Shown in pieces: positions 39,808-49,122 of a DNA stretch of 64,000 bases. The position numbers and the translations under genes are program-made. The notes under the pieces were generated by a model. The model was not told the DNA's origin. It was given only the letters and a program-made list of their open reading frames with translations, and ran no database searches. The stretch comes from Marinobacter adhaerens HP15 (lineage in GTDB: Bacteria > Pseudomonadota > Gammaproteobacteria > Pseudomonadales > Oleiphilaceae). Where the stretch lies: NCBI RefSeq assembly GCF_000166295.1, contig NC_017506.1:558001-622000 (forward strand), given 5' to 3'. Position 1 is the stretch's first letter. Every line of letters begins with the position of its first letter.

Positions 39808-41025
39808 ATGGCGGTAGGTCCGGGAACCTTACCTGAGTTTTATCCGGTAGCCGGAATCAAGGTCGGCATAGCCAGTGCCGGTATAAAGAAGCCGGGACGT
39901 AAGGACGTGGTTGTTTTCGAGCTGGCCCCGGAAAGCCGGGTTGCCGGTATCTTCACGAAAAACCAGTTCTGTGCAGCACCGGTTACCCTCAGCCGCCGGC
40001 ATCTGGCCGAGACCTCGCCCCGGTACCTCTTGATCAACACGGGCAATGCCAACGCCGGTACTGGTGAGCAAGGTATGCGGGATGCTATGGCCTGTTGCCA
40101 GGCCCTGGCAAAGCAGGCGGGCGTCACGGAAGCCGAAATTCTGCCGTTTTCCACGGGGGTGATTGGCGAGCCGTTGCCGGTCCAGAAGATCGTTGGCGCG
40201 CTTCCGGAGGCTTTGGCGAACACTGCCGAGAATCGCTGGACTGAAGCTGCCAGTGGTATCATGACCACGGACACCCGCCCCAAGGGCGCTTCCTGTCAGG
40301 TTGGGCTGGATGGTCACACGGTAACCATCTCGGGCATCAGCAAGGGTGCGGGCATGATTCGTCCCAACATGGCGACGATGCTCGGTTTTATTGCCACCGA
40401 TGCCCGGATTGCGCCGGAACTGTTGCAGACACTTGCCTCGGAATTGGGGGAGAAGTCCTTCAACCGCATCACTATCGATGGCGACACCTCTACCAATGAC
40501 GCCTGCATGCTGATGGCCAGCGGCCAGTATTCCGGCCCAGAGATTACGGCCTCCAGCGCGGCGCTGCCGAAGCTGCGGGAGGCCTTGCAGGCAATCTATC
40601 TGGAACTGGCCCACGCCATTGTCCGCGACGGCGAAGGAGCAACCAAGTTTGTCACCATCGACGTCAGCGGAGCGGCCGGTCAGCAGGAGGCTCTGGACGT
40701 TGCCTATACCGTGGCGCATTCGCCGTTGGTCAAGACCGCACTGTTCGCCTCGGACCCCAATTGGGGCCGGATTCTGGCGGCGGTTGGTCGCGCCGGTGTC
40801 GAAGGACTGGACCTCAATGCCCTTGAAATCTATCTGGGCGATGTCTGCCTGGTCCGCAACGGTGGCCGGGCCGAGGATTACTCGGAAGCCCGCGGGCAGG
40901 CCGTGATGGACCGGGAAGAGATCACCATTGCCATCGACCTCAAGCGGGGTGATGTTCGGGAAACCGTGTGGACCTGTGATTTCTCCCACGATTACGTGAC
41001 TATCAACGCCGAGTATCGTACCTGA
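39808..41025 (+). CDS. argJ: Glutamate N-acetyltransferase / amino-acid acetyltransferase
   Basis: Bifunctional ornithine acetyltransferase recycling the acetyl group in arginine synthesis. The 405 aa precursor self-cleaves before the catalytic Thr of the KGAGMIRPNMATML motif (near residue 190). Other family segments are TGNANAGTG, FSTGVIGE, MTTDTRPK and DPNWGRILAAVGR; it ends in AEYRT. A GAGGAG Shine-Dalgarno precedes the ATG. The Nudix-ThiE gene starts 2 nt after it. Confidence 0.96.
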   Translation: MAVGPGTLPEFYPVAGIKVGIASAGIKKPGRKDVVVFELAPESRVAGIFTKNQFCAAPVTLSRRHLAETSPRYLLINTGNANAGTGEQGMRDAMACCQALAKQAGVTEAEILPFSTGVIGEPLPVQKIVGALPEALANTAENRWTEAASGIMTTDTRPKGASCQVGLDGHTVTISGISKGAGMIRPNMATMLGFIATDARIAPELLQTLASELGEKSFNRITIDGDTSTNDACMLMASGQYSGPEITASSAALPKLREALQAIYLELAHAIVRDGEGATKFVTIDVSGAAGQQEALDVAYTVAHSPLVKTALFASDPNWGRILAAVGRAGVEGLDLNALEIYLGDVCLVRNGGRAEDYSEARGQAVMDREEITIAIDLKRGDVRETVWTCDFSHDYVTINAEYRT

Positions 41026-41027
41026 GC

Positions 41028-41999
41028 ATGTCTGCCAGAGAGACGCCGGTCAAAGAGGTTCACGTTGCTGTGGCGGTCATCGTCCGTGATGGCCGGGTGC
41101 TGATCGCCCGACGGCCAGACCACGTCCACCAGGGGGGCTTACTGGAGTTTCCCGGTGGCAAGGTGGAGCCTGGCGAGACGGTTCAGGCGGCGCTTGTGCG
41201 CGAAATTGCCGAGGAAACCGGTCTTCACGTGCCGGCGGGTTCCCTGGAGCCTGTTATCGGTATTCGGCACGATTATGGCGACAAGCGGGTTTTCCTGGAC
41301 GTCTGGGAAACCAGCGCTGCCGAGGGCGAAGCAAGGGGATGTGAGGGGCAGCCCGTGGAATGGCTGACCCCGGAGCAGCTTCGGGATGAGGATTTCCCCG
41401 CCGCCAACCGGCCGATCATTCGCGCTCTGCGTCTACCCCGGCAGTTGGCAATCACCGGTTCCGAGAATGGCCTGGAGCCAGCCCTTGCGCACCTTCAGGA
41501 GGGGCTGAGCGCCGCTCGACCACCGCTGGTACTGCTCCGGGCTCCGGCGTTGAGTCCGCTGGCCTATCGGGAGTTGGCGGCGAACGCGTTGCCGGTTTGT
41601 GAAAAGACCGGAGCTACACTGATTGTGCACGGTGGACCGGAGGTATTCCGCGCCATACCCGGCGCCCATGGGCTGCACCTGCCCTGGCGCGAGGCGGCCA
41701 AGCTCTCGGCGAGACCGGTTCCGGAAGATGTCTGGCTGGGGGTTTCCTGCCATGACAGGCAGGAGATCGATCATGCGACGGCTATCGGAGCGGACTACGT
41801 GACCCTGGGGCCAGTCCAGCCGACAGAAAGCCATCCGGGTGCGCCGACCCTGGGATGGTCGGTCTTTGCCGACCTGGTGTCGGAAGCGGTGCTTCCGGTA
41901 TTTGCCCTGGGCGGTTTGTCGCCCGGCGATCTCCGCGAGGCTCGCCAGCGGGGCGGTCAGGGCATCGCCGGTATCCGCTTCTGGTGGCCGCAAAGCTGA
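41028..41999 (+). CDS. Nudix hydrolase fused to a thiamine-phosphate-synthase-like domain
   Basis: The 323 aa protein has two domains. Residues 10-135 form a MutT-like Nudix domain with a complete box (G44-x5-E50-x7-REIAEETGL). The C-terminal part (about 140-323) is ThiE-like, with the GADYVTLGPVQPTESHPGAP loop and VFALGGLSPGD. MutT-type enzymes remove 8-oxo-dGTP; the ThiE-like half probably does not replace a full thiamine-phosphate synthase, and its substrate is unknown. The same fusion lies beside argJ in pseudomonads as far as I recall. It is probably co-transcribed with argJ. Confidence 0.88.
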   Translation: MSARETPVKEVHVAVAVIVRDGRVLIARRPDHVHQGGLLEFPGGKVEPGETVQAALVREIAEETGLHVPAGSLEPVIGIRHDYGDKRVFLDVWETSAAEGEARGCEGQPVEWLTPEQLRDEDFPAANRPIIRALRLPRQLAITGSENGLEPALAHLQEGLSAARPPLVLLRAPALSPLAYRELAANALPVCEKTGATLIVHGGPEVFRAIPGAHGLHLPWREAAKLSARPVPEDVWLGVSCHDRQEIDHATAIGADYVTLGPVQPTESHPGAPTLGWSVFADLVSEAVLPVFALGGLSPGDLREARQRGGQGIAGIRFWWPQS

Positions 42000-42010
42000 C
42001 ACTTGTCAGC
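41995..42010. promoter_or_regulatory. Inverted repeat overlapping the end of the Nudix gene
   Basis: GCTGACA-ct-TGTCAGC is a perfect 7-bp dyad with a 2 nt centre. It covers the Nudix stop codon and lies just upstream of the presumed moaC promoter, near its -35 region. The centre is too tight for a normal hairpin, so a protein-binding site is more likely than a terminator. Confidence 0.35.
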
Positions 42011-42027
42011 GACGCCGTGGCCATGTC

Positions 42028-42036
42028 TGTTATGCT
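42028..42036 (+). promoter_or_regulatory. Possible moaC promoter, extended -10
   Basis: TGtTATGCT lies 50 nt upstream of the moaC GTG. No strong -35. Confidence 0.4.
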
Positions 42037-42086
42037 GTCGTTCCTGCATTTTTCACCATCTTGCACAACCGATTCCGGGAGAGACC

Positions 42087-42569
42087 GTGAGTAAACTGAC
42101 CCATCTCGACGACAAGGGCGAAGCCCGCATGGTGGACGTGACCGACAAGGCGGCCACCGAACGCGAGGCCCGCGCTGAAGCTACCATCCGCATGGCGCCG
42201 GAAACCCTGAACATGATTATTGAGGGTGAGCATCCCAAAGGGGATGTCCTGGCTGTTGCCCGCATCGCCGGTATCATGGCCGCAAAGAAAACCCATGATC
42301 TGATTCCCTTGTGTCATGCGCTGAACCTGACGTCTGTGAAAGTTGAACTGACTCCGGGCGACGACGGGGCATCTGTACATATTCTGACCCGCTGCAAACT
42401 TTCCGGCCAGACCGGTGTCGAGATGGAGGCGTTAACCGCGGCAAGCGTGGCGGCACTGACGCTGTACGACATGTGCAAGGCGGTCGATCGTGGCATGGAG
42501 ATTGATTCCGTGCGTCTGCTGGAGAAGAAAGGCGGCCGCAGTGGCCACTGGGTCGCCGATAAAGCCTGA
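42087..42569 (+). CDS. moaC: Cyclic pyranopterin monophosphate synthase
   Basis: Second step of molybdenum cofactor synthesis, acting after MoaA. From a GTG start ([21 protein letters not shown]) it is 160 aa, the usual length; GGGAGAGA sits six nt upstream. Conserved segments are [39 protein letters not shown] and [11 protein letters not shown] longer frame from 42003 begins with a Cys-rich stretch without homology. No other moa gene is next to it. Confidence 0.94.
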   Translation: MSKLTHLDDKGEARMVDVTDKAATEREARAEATIRMAPETLNMIIEGEHPKGDVLAVARIAGIMAAKKTHDLIPLCHALNLTSVKVELTPGDDGASVHILTRCKLSGQTGVEMEALTAASVAALTLYDMCKAVDRGMEIDSVRLLEKKGGRSGHWVADKA

Positions 42570-42659
42570 TCTGGCGGACCGCCGCGCTCGTAAGTGTTGG
42601 TTACCAAGACCACTCCGGAGGAGCGACAGTGCCGAGACTACGCCAAGCGGGCGGGCCCG

Positions 42660-42668
42660 TGATAGAAT
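42660..42668 (+). promoter_or_regulatory. Probable ribA promoter, extended -10
   Basis: TGaTAGAAT lies 36 nt upstream of the ribA GTG. The leader is too short for an FMN riboswitch. Confidence 0.5.
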
Positions 42669-42703
42669 GCGCGGCCCGATTGACTGAACCACGAGGAAAC
42701 ACT

Positions 42704-43318
42704 GTGGCTGTTCGTTACATCCAGACCTGCCGGTTGCCGACCCCGTTCGGGGTATTTGATATGCACGGCTTTGAAGAACCGGACACCGGAAAGGAACACG
42801 TTGCCCTGACTCTGGGCGACCTGGATAGCGACGAACCCATGCTGGCCCGCACGCATTCCGAATGTCTGACCGGCGACGCCCTCTATAGCATGCGGTGTGA
42901 TTGCGGCTACCAGCTGGAAGAGGCGCTGCGCAGCATTGCCCGGGAAGGTCGGGGTATCCTCATGTATCTGCGTCAGGAGGGTCGGGGAATCGGCCTGTTG
43001 AACAAGATCCGCGCCTACCATCTGCAGGATCAGGGCGCTGATACGGTAGAGGCCAATGAGCGCTTGGGTTTCGCGGCCGATCTTCGTGACTACAGCATGT
43101 GCAAGGACATGCTGGAGCATCTCGGTATCAGGAGCCTGAGGCTGATGACCAATAATCCCCGCAAGGTCAAAGCGCTCTCCTCCTACGGCATCGACATTAC
43201 GGAAAGGGTACCTCTGCACGTGGGCCGCAACCCCCACAATGAACACTACCTCGATACCAAGCAGAGCAAGCTCGGCCACTGGCTGGAGACCCATCAGGAC
43301 GACGATCCCGAAATCTGA
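42704..43318 (+). CDS. ribA: GTP cyclohydrolase II
   Basis: First step of riboflavin synthesis: opens the imidazole ring of GTP. The 204 aa protein shows the zinc-binding [18 protein letters not shown] (three Cys), [10 protein letters not shown], the [13 protein letters not shown] segment and the LMTNNPRK motif. A GTG start at 42704 with GAGGAA five nt upstream gives the usual length. It is stand-alone RibA, not fused to RibB. Confidence 0.95.
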   Translation: MAVRYIQTCRLPTPFGVFDMHGFEEPDTGKEHVALTLGDLDSDEPMLARTHSECLTGDALYSMRCDCGYQLEEALRSIAREGRGILMYLRQEGRGIGLLNKIRAYHLQDQGADTVEANERLGFAADLRDYSMCKDMLEHLGIRSLRLMTNNPRKVKALSSYGIDITERVPLHVGRNPHNEHYLDTKQSKLGHWLETHQDDDPEI

Positions 43319-43340
43319 GCTGGATTTGTCGCCACATACG

Positions 43341-43369
43341 AAAAAGCCCGCGAACTCCGCGGGCTTTTT
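43341..43369. terminator. Bidirectional terminator between ribA and dxs
   Basis: aaaaagcccgcg-aactc-cgcgggcttttt is a perfect 12-bp stem with A and T tracts on the two sides, serving the convergent ribA and dxs genes. Confidence 0.95.
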
Positions 43370-43392
43370 GCATTCTCAGGTTTGTGTTCCGT

Positions 43393-45324
43393 CTATTTAA
43401 CGGCTTTCAGGTTCTGGTGGCGCAGGGTCTCGATCCGCGTGCGGATAGACGATTCAATACCTGCGGCGTCCAGACCACATTCGGCCAGCAGCTCGCCGTG
43501 CTTGCCGTGGTCCATAAAGGTATCGGGCAGGCCCAGCTGAAGTACCGGCATGGTAACCAGGCGGCTGTTCAGAAATTCGGTCACGGCGCTGCCTGCACCA
43601 CCGGCAATGGCGTTTTCTTCCAGGGTCACCAGCAGTTCATGCTGCTCGGCCAGCTCCAGCACCAGTTCTTCATCCAGGGGTTTGACGAAACGCATGTCTG
43701 CGACCGTCGCGCCGATGGCTTCTGCGGCCTCCAGAGCAGGCGCCAGCAGGGTGCCAAAGTTGAGGATGGCAACACCTTTGCCGTTGCGAATCCGGCGGCC
43801 CTTGCCAATCTCAAGCGGCGTCAGTTCCTGCTGAATTTCGGCACCGGGGCCTGTGCCACGCGGGTAGCGCACCGATGCCGGTCCTTCGTAGAGCATGCCG
43901 GTCTGGAGCATCTGGCGGGTTTCGTTTTCGTCCGACGGTGTCATCACCACCATGTTCGGCACGCAGCGCAGGTAGCTGATGTCGAAAGCGCCAGCGTGGG
44001 TCGGGCCGTCTTCACCGACCAGGCCTGCGCGATCAATCGCGAACAGCACATCCAGGTTCTGGATAGCGACATCGTGAATCAGTTGATCGTAAGCCCGCTG
44101 CAGGAACGTCGAGTAGATGGCGACCACCGGCTTGGCGCCGTCACAGGCGAGCCCTGCGGCCAGCGTGACTGCGTGCTGTTCGGCGATGGCGACATCGAAG
44201 TAGCGTTCCGGGAAGCGCTGTGAGAATGCCAGCAGATCCGAGCCTTCACACATGGCCGGGGTGATGCCCACCACACGCTCATCCTGTTCGGCGGAATCGC
44301 ACAGCCATTGCCCGAAGACGTTGGCATATTTGGGCTTCTTCGGTTTCGGCTTGACCGGTTCGGGTTTACTGGGTGGAACCGGCTCGATCTTGTTGATGGC
44401 GTGATAGCCGATCGGATCGGCTTCGGCCGGGGCAAAACCCTTGCCTTTGGTCGTTACCACATGCAGGAACTGCGGACCTTCAAGTTCACGGATGTTCTCC
44501 AGGGTTTCAACCAGCAGGGGCAGGTCGTGGCCATCGATCGGGCCGATGTAGTTGAACCCCAGTTCCTCGAACAGCGTGCCAGGGGCAATCATGCCCTTGA
44601 AGTGTTCCTCGGTCTTCTTGGCCAGCGCCATCAGGTGTGGCGCTCCCTGCAGAACCTTCTTGCTGCTATCGCGAACCTGATTGTAGGTGCGACTGGACAG
44701 CAGTTTGGCAAAGTAGTTGGACAGTCCGCCAACGTTCCGGGAAATCGACATGTCATTGTCGTTGAGGATCACCAGCATGTCGGCGTGCAGGTGACCGGCG
44801 TGGTTCAGTGCCTCGAACGCCATGCCGGCGGTCATGGCGCCGTCACCAATAACGGCAATGCTCTTTCGACCGGTCTGCTGCAGACGTGCTGCGATCGCCA
44901 TGCCCAGCGCTGCGCTGATGGAAGTGCTGGAATGGCCGACGCCAAAGGTGTCGTACTCGCTTTCGGCCCGTTTCGGGAAGCCGGCCAGACCGCCTTTGCG
45001 GCGGATGCTTCCCATGGACTCTTTCCGTCCGGTCAGGATCTTGTGGGGGTAGGCCTGATGGCCGACGTCCCACACCAGGCGGTCGCTCGGCGTATCAAAG
45101 ACGTAGTGAAGGGCGACGGTAAGCTCAAGCACGCCCAGGCCGGCCCCGAAATGACCGCCAGTCTGGCCCACTGACCATAACAGAAAGGCCCTGAGCTCCC
45201 GGGCCAGCCGGGTCAGCTGTTCCGGGGCCAGCTCTCTGAGCTGGGCCGGTTCGTCAATCCGGTCCAGAAGCGGCGTATTGGGCCGCTGTGACGGGATTTC
45301 CTTGAAAATATAAGTGTCCTGCAT
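43393..45324 (-). CDS. dxs: 1-deoxy-D-xylulose-5-phosphate synthase
   Basis: Thiamine-diphosphate enzyme that starts the MEP isoprenoid pathway from pyruvate and glyceraldehyde 3-phosphate. The 643 aa protein contains [17 protein letters not shown], the ThDP motif [18 protein letters not shown], and in the transketolase half [20 protein letters not shown] and [12 protein letters not shown]. Between the two halves is a Pro/Lys-rich linker (about residues 320-340). Last gene of xseB-ispA-dxs, 133 nt after ispA. Confidence 0.97.
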   Translation of the reverse strand: MQDTYIFKEIPSQRPNTPLLDRIDEPAQLRELAPEQLTRLARELRAFLLWSVGQTGGHFGAGLGVLELTVALHYVFDTPSDRLVWDVGHQAYPHKILTGRKESMGSIRRKGGLAGFPKRAESEYDTFGVGHSSTSISAALGMAIAARLQQTGRKSIAVIGDGAMTAGMAFEALNHAGHLHADMLVILNDNDMSISRNVGGLSNYFAKLLSSRTYNQVRDSSKKVLQGAPHLMALAKKTEEHFKGMIAPGTLFEELGFNYIGPIDGHDLPLLVETLENIRELEGPQFLHVVTTKGKGFAPAEADPIGYHAINKIEPVPPSKPEPVKPKPKKPKYANVFGQWLCDSAEQDERVVGITPAMCEGSDLLAFSQRFPERYFDVAIAEQHAVTLAAGLACDGAKPVVAIYSTFLQRAYDQLIHDVAIQNLDVLFAIDRAGLVGEDGPTHAGAFDISYLRCVPNMVVMTPSDENETRQMLQTGMLYEGPASVRYPRGTGPGAEIQQELTPLEIGKGRRIRNGKGVAILNFGTLLAPALEAAEAIGATVADMRFVKPLDEELVLELAEQHELLVTLEENAIAGGAGSAVTEFLNSRLVTMPVLQLGLPDTFMDHGKHGELLAECGLDAAGIESSIRTRIETLRHQNLKAVK

Positions 45325-45364
45325 CTGCTCGGGTCTTTTCCGGTACGTTCAGTAACTGACTGGC

Positions 45365-45370
45365 ATTATA
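45365..45370 (-). promoter_or_regulatory. Possible internal promoter for dxs
   Basis: On the reverse strand a perfect TATAAT lies 40 nt upstream of dxs in the ispA-dxs gap; the -35 (TGAAAC at 17 nt) is weak. It may let dxs be expressed independently of xseB-ispA. Confidence 0.45.
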
Positions 45371-45457
45371 AGGGAACAGGGGAAGCTGTTTCACACAAAG
45401 CGGGCCAGTTGTTACGAAAATATTTACGGCCAGTGTGCGCCTTCGGAGCGCCGGGAT

Positions 45458-46354
45458 TCAATGGGTTCTTGCCACCACGTAATCGGCCATTGCCCGCAGG
45501 GGGTCTGCTTCGGGACCAAACGCCTGCAAACTTTGCTGGGCCTGTTCCAGCAGATTGGCCAGGTGTTCCCTGGCGCCTTCCAGGCCAAGCAGGGCGGGGT
45601 AGGTGGGTTTGGCGCGGGCGGCATCCGAGCCCTGGGGTTTGCCAATGACCGTTGTATCGCCCTCGATGTCCAGAAGGTCATCCTGAACCTGGAAGGCCAG
45701 GCCCAGGGCTTTGGCATACTGGGTCAGGGAAGCCAGGGCCTGTTCGTCGACCGACGGCGCCGTCAGGGCGCCAATTCGCACGCTGGTTTCGATAAGGGCG
45801 CCAGTCTTGTGGCGGTGCATGGTTTCAAGTTGCGCCAGGGCCAGGGTTTTGCCGACGGACTCCAGATCGATGGCCTGGCCACCAACCATTCCTCCGTGGC
45901 CACTGGCCCGGGCCAGTTCCCGGACCATGATCAGGCGTACCGACTCAGACAGTCCCGGCGCTTCGGCAAGCCAGCCAAAAGCCAGTGCCTGCAGGGCATC
46001 GCCAGCAAGGATGGCGGTGGCTTCGTCGAAGGCAATGTGGGTAGTGGGCCGTCCGCGGCGCAATTCATCGTCATCCATGGCCGGCAGGTCATCGTGGATC
46101 AGCGAGTAGGCGTGGATCAGTTCCACTGAGCAGGCCGGGATCAAGGCCTCGTCACCGGTCTGTCCCATTGCCTTTGCCGCTGCAAGACACAGTGCCGGCC
46201 GGATTCGCTTGCCACCGCCCAGCACGCTGTAGCGCATGGCTTCCTGCAGCCGGCCAGAGGCGGAATCACGGGTAATGCACCGGTCCAGTTCCGCATCGAC
46301 GCGGGCCCGGCAGGTTTCCAGAAAATCAGAGGCAAGCAGGTTCTTTCCGGACAT
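45458..46354 (-). CDS. ispA: Farnesyl diphosphate synthase (short-chain polyprenyl synthase)
   Basis: Condenses IPP with DMAPP/GPP to give farnesyl-PP for undecaprenol and quinones. 298 aa with the first Asp-rich motif DDLPAMDDD, second motif QDDLLD, GGKRIRPAL and the GQAIDLES segment. Stop of xseB overlaps the ispA start (ATGA), and dxs follows, the conserved xseB-ispA-dxs order. Confidence 0.96.
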   Translation of the reverse strand: MSGKNLLASDFLETCRARVDAELDRCITRDSASGRLQEAMRYSVLGGGKRIRPALCLAAAKAMGQTGDEALIPACSVELIHAYSLIHDDLPAMDDDELRRGRPTTHIAFDEATAILAGDALQALAFGWLAEAPGLSESVRLIMVRELARASGHGGMVGGQAIDLESVGKTLALAQLETMHRHKTGALIETSVRIGALTAPSVDEQALASLTQYAKALGLAFQVQDDLLDIEGDTTVIGKPQGSDAARAKPTYPALLGLEGAREHLANLLEQAQQSLQAFGPEADPLRAMADYVVARTH

Positions 46355-46608
46355 CAGTCAGCATCATCCGGTGAGAACGGGCGGGTTTCCAGGGTGCCGT
46401 CGCTGTTCTGGACCAGTTGTTCGACCCGTTGCTCGGCGCTCTTCAACGCCTGCTGGCATTCACGGGTCAGCTTTACACCCCGCTCGAACGCCGTCAGGGA
46501 CTGTTCCAGGGACAACTCGCCCTGCTCCAGATCGCGAACCAGCTTTTCCAGTTCATCAAGAGACTTCTCAAAATCAGCTATCGATGTGGCGCCTTGTTCA
46601 CCGGCCAT
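46354..46608 (-). CDS. xseB: Exodeoxyribonuclease VII small subunit
   Basis: Small subunit of the single-strand-specific exonuclease VII. The 84 aa helical protein shows [35 protein letters not shown], the family core. xseA is not in the window. First gene of the isoprenoid operon; 4 nt overlap with ispA. Confidence 0.95.
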   Translation of the reverse strand: MAGEQGATSIADFEKSLDELEKLVRDLEQGELSLEQSLTAFERGVKLTRECQQALKSAEQRVEQLVQNSDGTLETRPFSPDDAD

Positions 46609-46643
46609 CAGGGGCCCTCCGATCGGGTGGCAGAATTTCGCGG

Positions 46644-46652
46644 ATTATACCA
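46644..46652 (-). promoter_or_regulatory. Promoter of xseB-ispA-dxs, consensus extended -10
   Basis: On the reverse strand TGgTATAAT matches the extended -10 consensus exactly, 35 nt upstream of xseB and just after the NRDE gene stop. An AGGG-type Shine-Dalgarno follows before the xseB ATG. Confidence 0.7.
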
Positions 46653-46663
46653 GAGCCAGATCG

Positions 46664-47437
46664 CTATCGCCGCCAGTGGAAGTGACGTCGTTCACCGGTC
46701 CGGGCATCCGGACCCCAGTTCTGTTCCGTCACCTCGATTTCACCGCTGTCTGAAACGGTCACCACGGTGGTTGCCCGGGTGCCGTAGTCCGAACCCACGA
46801 TGAATGGCGACGACAGAAAGCGTTCCGTCTCCAGGCCAACGCCTGTATCGGGCAGCATATGGTCTGGCGCGGGTGTGCTGTCCTGGAGCAGCGGAATCAG
46901 CTCGTTGTGCAGTGTTGCCGCATCCCGTCCGGCGGCGGCAATGGTATCTCCCGCAGCCTGCCGGAGGCGCAGAAGCTTGGGCCAGGGTGTCTGCAAAAGA
47001 TGATTGCTCAGTCCGTAGACCCCACGGTGGATTTGTCGGCCCGGATGGGCATCCCGATTGCTGAAATACCATCCGTCTGCTGTGGTCAGCTGCACCAGGT
47101 TGAAGCCGGAAAACTGGTCGGCGGTGTCGAGCAGATAGCGTTCAAGATGCTCCCGGGAATCAGTGAGTGCCCGCAAAGGCAGTTCACCACGACTGATACG
47201 GCCGGTTTCCGGTGCCCCTTCCCGGACGTTGGTCACGGCGCTGACCTCTCCCGCGGTATTAATCGCAAGCCAGGTGCCACCGGAGAGCAGGTCACGGCCG
47301 GCAAGCACCCGGGTACCGGATTCGGTGGTCCACCAGTCCATGGCGGCCGTCGGGCGGCGGAAAAATTCATCCCGATTGGCGGCAACCACCAATGGGAAAT
47401 GAGGGTTCTGGCCAACGGCGAAAGCGATCAGGCACAT
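46664..47437 (-). CDS. NRDE family protein (TANGO2-like)
   Basis: The 257 aa protein starts MCLIAFAVG, with Cys2 in the Ntn-hydrolase-like position, followed by the family signature AANRDEFFRRPTAAMDWW (residues 19-36), GGTWLAINTAGEVSAVTNVR and GLSNHLLQTPWPKL. The family is widespread, includes human TANGO2, and its biochemical role is unsettled (heme or lipid metabolism has been suggested). It lies upstream of xseB on the same strand and divergent from a TSUP permease. Confidence 0.85.
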   Translation of the reverse strand: MCLIAFAVGQNPHFPLVVAANRDEFFRRPTAAMDWWTTESGTRVLAGRDLLSGGTWLAINTAGEVSAVTNVREGAPETGRISRGELPLRALTDSREHLERYLLDTADQFSGFNLVQLTTADGWYFSNRDAHPGRQIHRGVYGLSNHLLQTPWPKLLRLRQAAGDTIAAAGRDAATLHNELIPLLQDSTPAPDHMLPDTGVGLETERFLSSPFIVGSDYGTRATTVVTVSDSGEIEVTEQNWGPDARTGERRHFHWRR

Positions 47438-47525
47438 GGTGTAGGAGTGGGCTCCCGGATTTAATGAAGTTGACTCTTGCGCTGTGTATCATACCAGCCT
47501 TGGTTTCCCGGGTGCGGCTCAAACA

Positions 47526-48323
47526 ATGACTCTGTTTTACGTAATAGCTTCTTATCTGGCCCTCGGTGCCCTGGCAGGCACCGTGGCGGGGCTGTTCGGC
47601 ATTGGTGGCGGGCTGATCATCGTGCCCGTGTTGATGTTCACCTTTGGTCTGCAGGGAATCGACCCGGATATCATTCCCCATCTGGCCGTAGGCACCTCGC
47701 TCGCGACCATCGTGTTCACCTCGGTCAGCTCCATTCGCTCCCATAACAAGCACGGTGCGGTGCGCTGGGATCTGTTCCGGCCCATGACGGTCGGGATTAT
47801 TGGCGGCGCCCTGGTTGGCGCCTGGACGGCATCCCTGATGAGCGGGCGCGCGCTCGAACTGGTCATCGGCATTTTTGTCATTCTGGTGGGGCTGAAAATG
47901 TTTTTCCAGGTTGACCCCAAGCCGGGTCGCGACGTTCCCGGGGTGGCAGGCCTCGGCGTCGCCGGTGGTTTTATCGGCTGGGGGTCGGCGATTTTCGGAA
48001 TCGGCGGGGGAACCCTTACGGTGCCTTACCTGAGCTGGTGTAACGTGCGGATGCAGCAGGCGGTCGGTACATCTGCTGCCTGTGGCCTGCCCATCGCCGT
48101 GTCCGGTGCGCTGGGTAACATCTGGACCGGGTGGCATCATCCCGCAGTGCCGGAACTGAGCGCCGGCTTCATTTATCTGCCTGCGCTCATAGGTATCATT
48201 CTCACCAGCGTTTTCTTTGCCCGGGTGGGCGCCAATCTGGCCCATCGGCTGAACCCGCAGATTCTCAAGCGTACGTTCTCCATCATGCTCCTGCTGGTGG
48301 GTCTCCGTTTTCTCCTGAGCTGA
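47526..48323 (+). CDS. TauE/SafE (TSUP) family membrane permease
   Basis: Predicted inner-membrane transporter of sulfonate/sulfite-type or other organic anions; the substrate is unknown. From MTLFYVIASYL it has 265 aa, about eight helices, and the two repeated TSUP motifs FGIGGGLIIVPVL (near residue 25) and FGIGGGTLTVPYL (near 158), reflecting the internal duplication of the family. A GTG start at 47484 would add 14 residues. It sits 10 nt before lgt and is probably co-transcribed with it. Confidence 0.86.
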   Translation: MTLFYVIASYLALGALAGTVAGLFGIGGGLIIVPVLMFTFGLQGIDPDIIPHLAVGTSLATIVFTSVSSIRSHNKHGAVRWDLFRPMTVGIIGGALVGAWTASLMSGRALELVIGIFVILVGLKMFFQVDPKPGRDVPGVAGLGVAGGFIGWGSAIFGIGGGTLTVPYLSWCNVRMQQAVGTSAACGLPIAVSGALGNIWTGWHHPAVPELSAGFIYLPALIGIILTSVFFARVGANLAHRLNPQILKRTFSIMLLLVGLRFLLS

Positions 48324-48333
48324 GAGGTAGTTG

Positions 48334-49122
48334 ATGCTGCAGCATCCCCAGATTGATCCGGTGGCAATTGCCATCGGCCCCCTCAAGATCCACTGGTACG
48401 GTCTGACTTATCTGTTCGGTTTTCTAGCCGGCTGGTGGCTTGGACGCATTCGCACCCGCAAGCCCTGGTCGCCTATCAACGAAGAGCAGATGGGCGACCT
48501 TCTGTTTTACCTGGCCCTGGGGGTCATCCTGGGCGGCCGCTTCGGCTATGTCCTGTTCTACAACTTTGACGCCTTCCTGGCGGACCCGCTCTGGCTGCTG
48601 CGGGTCTGGGAAGGGGGCATGTCTTTCCACGGCGGTTTGCTGGGCGTGATGTTCGCCATGTGGTGGTATGGCCGCAAGATGGGCAGCGGATTCTGGCGCC
48701 TGGCCGACTTCGTGGCGCCGCTGGTGCCCCTTGGACTCGGCGCAGGGCGGATCGGCAACTTTATAAACGGCGAGTTGTGGGGCAAGCCCACTGACGTTGC
48801 CTGGGGTATGGTGTTTCAAACGGCTCCGGATTCTCTAGCCCGTCATCCCTCCCAGCTTTACCAGTTTGCCCTGGAAGGCGTGGCCCTGTTCGTGATCCTG
48901 TGGTGGTTCTCATCCCGGCAGCGCCCGACCATGGCGGTTTCCGGTCTGTTCCTCATCTGCTACGGCGTGTTCCGCTTCCTGGTGGAATTCGTGCGTCAGC
49001 CGGATCAGCAGCTGGGCTATCTTGCCTTTGACTGGCTTACCATGGGACAGGTACTGTCCTTCCCGATGATCGTTGCCGGCGCCGCCCTGATGTTTATTGC
49101 CTACCGGAGACAAGCCCGATGA
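48334..49122 (+). CDS. lgt: Prolipoprotein diacylglyceryl transferase
   Basis: Attaches diacylglycerol to the lipobox Cys of prolipoproteins such as LpoA. The 262 aa polytopic protein shows the signature [29 protein letters not shown] and RHPSQLYQ. The ATG follows AGAGG by six nt. Overlaps thyA by 4 nt, the common lgt-thyA pair. Confidence 0.96.
   Translation: MLQHPQIDPVAIAIGPLKIHWYGLTYLFGFLAGWWLGRIRTRKPWSPINEEQMGDLLFYLALGVILGGRFGYVLFYNFDAFLADPLWLLRVWEGGMSFHGGLLGVMFAMWWYGRKMGSGFWRLADFVAPLVPLGLGAGRIGNFINGELWGKPTDVAWGMVFQTAPDSLARHPSQLYQFALEGVALFVILWWFSSRQRPTMAVSGLFLICYGVFRFLVEFVRQPDQQLGYLAFDWLTMGQVLSFPMIVAGAALMFIAYRRQAR

Noticed and set aside
42570..42703. FMN riboswitch upstream of ribA
   Set aside because: The gap is 134 nt, most of it upstream of the apparent promoter, and the conserved RFN blocks are not seen.
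44308..45174. Forward-strand 288-codon frame opposite dxs
   Set aside because: Antisense of dxs, with no start context or domain.
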